The notes below the pieces were generated by a model. It did no database searches. It saw only the letters and a program-made list of their open reading frames with translations, and was not told the origin of the DNA. 64,000 bases of DNA from Cantharellus purpuraceus (lineage: Eukaryota > Basidiomycota > Agaricomycetes > Cantharellales > Hydnaceae): contig JALBUN010000016.1 in assembly GCA_025174535.1 (NCBI GenBank), positions 248,001-312,000 of the forward strand, given 5' to 3'. The translations under genes and the position numbers were made by a program. Below, in pieces: positions 59,901 through 64,000 of this stretch (its first letter is position 1; the number at the start of each line of letters is the position of its first letter).

Positions 59901-61430
59901 CTGTCCCTGTGAGAGAATCAATCCAAGATAATCTACCTTCTGTTGCGAGAAAAGGCATTTCTCTGGTTTGAGGTACAGGTGGTTGGCCCGAAGAATTTCA
60001 AGGACAGATTGCACAATTGTGTGGTGCTGTTCTAGGGATTCAGTGAAAATGAGGATGTCATCCATGAACACTACCATAGTGCCATCATCAATGAGCTCCT
60101 TGAAAATGCCATTCGTCATCGTCTGAAAGGTTGCTGGGCTGTTTGTGAGACCAAAGAACATGACCAGGGGTTCAAATAGACCATGATTGGTTTGAAAGGC
60201 TGCCTTCCATTCGTCGCCCTCTTTAATACGCACATTGTTATATCCCCATCGGATGTCAAGCTTGGTAAAGTACTTGGCATTGGCTGCGGCAATTTTATTC
60301 ATGATGTCTGGTACCAGGGGTAGTGGGTAGGCATTCTTGATTGTAATATCATTCAGCTTGCGGCAGTCTTGCACAAAACGAAGATTACCGTCCTTCTTCT
60401 TCACAAAAAAGACAGGGGATGCCATGGGTGACTTGGAAGGACGTATACGATGATTCTGTAGGTTCTCTTCAAGGAATGCATCCAACTCCTTCTGCTCATT
60501 TGGGGACATTGGATAGACCTTTGTGCTGAAGGGTTGCGCTCCTGGAGTGAGTTCAATAGCATGGTCCCACAGTTTTCGAGGTAGAAGTTGGTCAAAGGAC
60601 TCCTTTGCAAAAACATCCTTAAATCCCCAGTACGCCTTTGGGACAATCTCCTCAAAGGTTTTGACTGGAGTAGATTCTGCAGCCTTCTGTGCAAGCTGTT
60701 GAGAAACTGTTGAACCAGCATAGATATTCTCCAAGCCTTCTTCTACAAAGATAACAAATGTTCGGTCTCCCTCATATTGGGGTTGCCTGTGTGAGTTCTT
60801 GCCATTTGAAGGAGTTGTACCAAGCGAATGCTCTTTGTGTTCTGGTACTTCTCCACATGAATCAGGGCAGCGAGTCATCTGTACCTTTCCTGTACGCCAG
60901 TCTACCTCTGGGTTGTGCTTCACAAGCCAGGTGTGCCCAACAATTATCCCAAAGGTTCCCAGGCTTGTGACTGAAAATGTGGCACATTCGGTATGGGTCC
61001 CATATGTGCAGATGAGATCAACTTCTTCCTTGATTGAACCTGCTTCATTTGGGGTCCCATCAATGTTATAAACAGGTATGGCACGTGGTAGAGGGCATGT
61101 TTGAAGTTTCTCTGCTTTGACATATTCTGCATCAATGAACATTCCTGTAGCACCACTATTGAGGAGTGCATCCACGGCTAGAGGGTATCCAGTGTCTACC
61201 AAGTAGATTTTCATGGGAATTCTTGTACATCGATGGATGTCTGCAGATCGAAGGTAGAGATGAGGAGGGTCATCATGTTTAGCTGGAAGTTGAGAAGGGT
61301 TTTCAGGCATGGCTGTTTTGGTTTCAGTCTGATGGACAAGGGAGTGTGCGTGTAACATATCGCTTGTGAGCCCTACAGTACATGATTCAAGAACTGAAAA
61401 CCAGTTTGTCAGGCAGGGCATGCTCTTCAC
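56973..61430 (-). pseudogene. pol polyprotein of the Tf1/sushi-like element
   Basis: Overlaps the end of gag in the -1 frame. Protease motif reads LLNSGATGMFI, where the usual catalytic Asp of DSGA is Asn. Reverse transcriptase: VFFVKKKDGNLR, QDCRKLNDIT, FTKLDIRWGYNN, catalytic VFMDDILIF. RNase H: LETDASAYATGAVLS. Near 59316-59324 a short deletion (probably five bases) shifts the frame inside RFDF-TLIHRPG. Integrase: zinc finger HH-CC type (HHNTHITGHPG...CDLCNW), core (VVVDCLSKQAHV, SDRGTQFVSQF, AYHPQTDGQTERVNQEI), GPY-like segment, and a chromodomain (EVEKILNSRVFRGRLEYLVR, WKGYG). TGA stops at about 58759, 58645, 57695 and 57318. The inverted-repeat element at 57949-58508 splits the core. 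The chromodomain is the mark of chromoviruses, which target heterochromatin. Confidence 0.92.
57949..58508 (+). mobile_element. Inverted-repeat element copy 4 (560 bp), TSD AAA
   Basis: Starts GACGCTTGTTCAGAA and ends TTTCTGAACAAGCGTC, with AAA at 57946-57948 and 58509-58511. Removing it restores the integrase peptide LNKLLGIKVAAS. AT-rich with no coding capacity. It is in inverted orientation relative to copies 1-3, judged from the internal sequence. Confidence 0.9.
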
Positions 61431-62557
61431 TGCTGACTGGCCTGAAAATCCTGCTTCTCCTCTTGCTTTGGAATTACTGCCTTCTGTGCTTCTTCCTTGG
61501 CCTTCAGTGCAGCTGCTACTGACTCTGATATCATGCCGGCAATTGCTGTTTGTGTGAGATCAGCTTGGATACATTCCTTGCGTGGTTCAGGGCATGCTGG
61601 GGATATATGGCCATGCTTTCCACAGTTATAGCACGTCCGAGTCTCAATGTGATGGCGGTTGGAGTCAATATCCATAGGTGCAGCACCATTAGAGGTTGCC
61701 AAGGTAGTTGGTACAGAGATGACCGGAGTGCTGTGAGGGCGGGATGGGGTAGAGTGAGCAGGAGTGAGGGAAGTCTGAGCATGTCTCACTTCTAGAAGAC
61801 GACGGTGGTTGCGGTTGATTTGACAGGCCACTTCCTTCCATGCCTTGAGATCAGATGGGAGGGATGGCTGTGCATGGATCTTGTCAAGAATCATTGCAGG
61901 GAGCTCTTGGGCATAGGCATCTTCCAGTGCTGCATCGTTAAACCTGGTCCTTCCTGCTAGTATCTCAAACTGTGCTGTGTATTCATCCACTGACATGCCA
62001 GTCATCTTAAGATCGTGTAACTTTGTTCGTGCTGTTTGAGAGCGGTCAGGGTCCCCAAAAGCATTCTCCACCTGCTTAATGAATTCCTCCAAGGTGGAGA
62101 GCGGTGAGGTCCTGTCAATGACTGCCTGTGTCTCATTGTGCGCCCATACTTCAGCAGAACCTCCTGTCATAAAAGAGAGGGCATAGAGGATCTTGGTCTG
62201 CTCATCTGGGAAAGATGTAGGCTGGACTGCAATGGCGAGCCTGATAGAGCGAATGAAACCTTCCATCTCTGCATGATCTCCATTGAATTTGGCTGGTTCA
62301 GCTGCCCTTATTGGGCAAACGGATGACAATGCAGGAGGAGGTGTGGGAAATGAGGTGGTCTGAGAGATGGTCTGTGCTGCAGCGATGGCGGCAGTATCTG
62401 CTAGGTTGTTCTGGACATTGGCAAACTGGCTCTGGAGGTGCTGGTTCTGGAGTTGCAGCTGCTGGAGCTGCTGCGCCTGGGTGTTGAACAATGCTCACAG
62501 AAAGGCACCACTTTCACCTAGAGTGTCCCAATAGGCTTCAGGGAGTGGATCGGTCAT
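61427..62557 (-). pseudogene. gag of the Tf1/sushi-like element
   Basis: ATG at 62557 opens a frame with MTDPLPEAYW, then a single TGA at 62497-62495 (probably CGA originally), then an uninterrupted 354-codon frame. That frame has a Gln-rich coiled-coil start (LQQLQLQNQHLQSQ), a capsid block (AKFNGDHAEMEGFIRSI, YALSFMTGGSAEVWA, FGDPDRSQTARTKLHDLKM) and a zinc knuckle CYNCGKHGHISPAC, ending in TGA at 61427. The pol frame overlaps by a few bases in the -1 frame, so a programmed -1 shift or a re-initiation is implied; I see no classic slippery heptamer. Apart from the TGA it looks complete. Confidence 0.88.
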
Positions 62558-62613
62558 GGTATCAGTGAAGTAGTTAATAGGGAAAGGGTTATGAGGTGTG
62601 GGGTCGTCTTATG

Positions 62614-62623
62614 AGCTTGATCT
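62614..62623 (-). promoter_or_regulatory. Candidate self-priming primer-binding site
   Basis: Two bases inside the 5' LTR the minus strand reads AGATCAAGCT, exactly the reverse complement of AGCTTGATCT in the LTR (62789-62780). No TGG that would pair with a tRNA CCA end is present at the LTR border. Confidence 0.65.
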
Positions 62624-62625
62624 TC

Positions 62626-62970
62626 TGTGAGGGCGACGCTGATGACAAGGCCACAACAACAAGATACTCAATAGATGAGAGCCGATAAGAGATAATGCCA
62701 GCTGGTACAGCGGATATCCTCCTATACAGCTGTTTCTGATAAATACATGGGACTTACCTGGTACAGCGGATATCCTCAGAGATCAAGCTGAGGGGATCAC
62801 ACTGCACCAAGGTGAGTCTTTATACTAAATGATGGAGACGAATAGGAGAACCAAGATAGGGGAAGTGATAGGGGCAATGAAATAGGGGAGATGCACCCTG
62901 ACAGGCTGTGCTGATAGGGGCGTCAAGAGAAAATACTAAAAATAGAATATGACTCATTTGAACCCTGACA
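62626..62970 (-). mobile_element. 5' LTR of the Tf1/sushi-like element
   Basis: Minus strand runs from TGTCAGGGTTCAAATGAG to CGCCCTCACA. A TATAAAG box starts at 62824 (reading down) and the CAGCTTGATCT initiator-like site lies 35 bases further, which is the likely RNA start. A GGATATCCGCTGTACCAG block occurs twice within the LTR. Confidence 0.88.
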
Positions 62971-63331
62971 CTCCTGATCAGTGTTAATGCAGCAGAACCT
63001 GTGATTGGCTTGGAATATTCTACCCCTTTCTTCCACCTTCCACTACCTTCCAGTAGTTTCCATCTATGAATAGGTAGAATATTCCAGAACCATTAGTCAG
63101 CCCCTGTAAATACAATATATAAGGAGGCCATTTTGCCTCTGAAATAACAACATATTCTACCACTTCTACCCATCTTCTGCACACCAGTGTGACTAGAGTG
63201 ACATACAGTGTCATCCTCTATATCTCAGTAACTGTTGATTACCAGTTCAAGGATCTTTTACAGTTGTGTAACTGTACTTGATTGCACTCAAAGTAGTGAT
63301 ATTCCTGCTTTGGGCATGAGTGTAGTATCTG
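62971..63331 (+). mobile_element. LTR A6, right part
   Basis: Continues LTR A6 after the chromovirus (CTCCTGATCAGTGTTA, TATATAAGGAGGCC) and stops at GTAGTATCTG. The terminal 400-500 bp that should follow are replaced by the same family sequence in inverted orientation (A8). Confidence 0.8.
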
Positions 63332-63731
63332 TGTTTTGGAACCTGCAAAATTATGGTGTTAGGGCAAACTCTAAATCACCACAATTCCATGAATGAACAG
63401 CTGAGAAGAATATCAAACCCTGCTGCAGCACAACTCCAGAAACAATTTAATGTTTGTACTTTGGTTACAATCCCTTGTATTGGTCAATGCAGACTATACA
63501 CAGAAAAGTAATATGTTTCTTAGCAGCAAGAAATGAATAAGACTTCCAGAGTCTAGAGTTCATGGATGCTTAGGGGTCCAGATATTCCAAAATGAGAGGA
63601 ATGCACTTAGAGGCTAAGGAAGTAGGTGGATGAATCCAACTGTCCAACCAGTGGCACTCAGAAGCGGGTAACAGCAATGTGTGAAGTAGTCTAGCAACTG
63701 CTTCACACGAGTTCAAGATTCTAATGCTCTG
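63332..63731 (-). mobile_element. LTR A8, inverted 400-bp terminal segment
   Basis: Plus strand begins TGTTTTGGAACCTGC and ends CTAATGCTCTG. It is the terminal part of family A in opposite orientation to A6, and A6 lacks just this part plus about 100 bp. Either an inversion within A6 or a separate truncated insertion. Confidence 0.65.
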
Positions 63732-64000
63732 TGTTATGACTATATTCATTAATGTCCAGATCCCCATCTGATCCACTCAGATCCCCGTGCATATGAAATC
63801 TATACTCCATTTGGAAACCGCCATCTCCATCTACCTGTCTGATTGTCACCGCTGATTCCACCCATCCGTCTCCGGTTCCGATTGATGCATCAGCATCACC
63901 ATAGGAACCTGGACACCCTGTTGGACTTGGACATACTCATGTAAGGCCTTCAGCCTCGGAGACCCATCACCGGAGTAATTATTATTAGATTTCAAAATAT
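63732..64000 (+). mobile_element. LTR C4, runs off the window end
   Basis: Starts TGTTATGACTATATTC and continues through GATGCATCAGCATCACCATAGG and TTATTATTAGATTTC, matching C2. It keeps more CpG sites than C2 (for example CCGGTTCCG), so it may be a younger copy. Confidence 0.75.

Larger units (their letters stand above)
54594..62970 (-). mobile_element. Tf1/sushi-like Ty3/gypsy chromovirus, near complete, TSD CTCCT
   Basis: An element of 8377 bp including nested insertions. LTRs at 54594-54939 and 62626-62970 (about 345 bp, differing at roughly five bases and two small indels). Target duplication CTCCT at 54589-54593 and 62971-62975. On the minus strand: gag, pol with protease, RT, RNase H, integrase and chromodomain, then a small accessory frame, purine tract and 3' LTR. 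It is interrupted by solo LTR A7 (55029-56459) and inverted-repeat element 4 (57949-58508). Stops and one frame shift make it non-autonomous now. Confidence 0.92.

Noticed and set aside
1..64000. tRNA, rRNA or other structured RNA genes
   Set aside because: I saw no cloverleaf-like segment or conserved rRNA stretch; a covariance-model scan would be needed to exclude small ones.

Overview
The window looks like a stretch of an Agaricomycete (mushroom-forming basidiomycete) nuclear genome. The evidence is intron-dense genes with mostly 46-75 nt GT-AG introns, families typical of this group (a seven-helix receptor, a GMC oxidoreductase, a leucine-rich-repeat protein with a disordered tail, an F-box-like protein), and fungal Ty3/gypsy chromoviruses and Ty1/copia elements. 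I cannot name the species. Many genes are split over short exons that single open frames miss, so I rebuilt the exon structures by hand.

Positions 1-26 kb are gene-bearing. In order: a possible small minus-strand gene (1145-1612); an F-box-like family gene (5471-7479); tyrosyl-DNA phosphodiesterase 1 (9595-12638, 13 exons, 691 aa, both HxK...N motifs present); an unrecognised three-exon gene (13032-13683); a leucine-rich-repeat protein (15506-18077, 6 exons, 756 aa); a seven-transmembrane receptor (18651-20746, 11 exons, 515 aa, two 7-nt microexons); and a GMC oxidoreductase (23356-25958, 15 exons, 608 aa, one GC-AG intron). All recognised genes are on the plus strand. They do not form an obvious pathway or cluster.

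From about 26.7 kb to the end the window is layered transposon sequence with very few CpG dinucleotides. I see four long-terminal-repeat families (called A, B, C and D here), a degraded chromovirus (family 2, 27.7-35.8 kb, second copy 44.3-45.7 kb), a degraded Ty1/copia element (49.3-53.5 kb), and an almost complete Tf1/sushi-like chromovirus on the minus strand (54594-62970) with both LTRs and a perfect CTCCT target duplication. Four copies of a 560-606 bp inverted-repeat element with 3-bp A/T duplications interrupt the retroelements. Matching duplications let the order of several insertions be read directly.

The most notable observations are: (1) the Tf1/sushi-like element has a 10-nt site just inside its 5' LTR that is exactly complementary to the predicted first bases of its own RNA, which suggests self-priming; (2) a small accessory frame downstream of pol recurs in diverged form at two other places, one of them still open in heavily decayed surroundings; (3) the non-autonomous inverted-repeat family; (4) in-frame stops in the retroelements are nearly all TGA and CpG is scarce, a deamination footprint; (5) receptor microexons; (6) a ubiquitin-interacting-like and a SUMO-interacting-like motif at the N terminus of TDP1.
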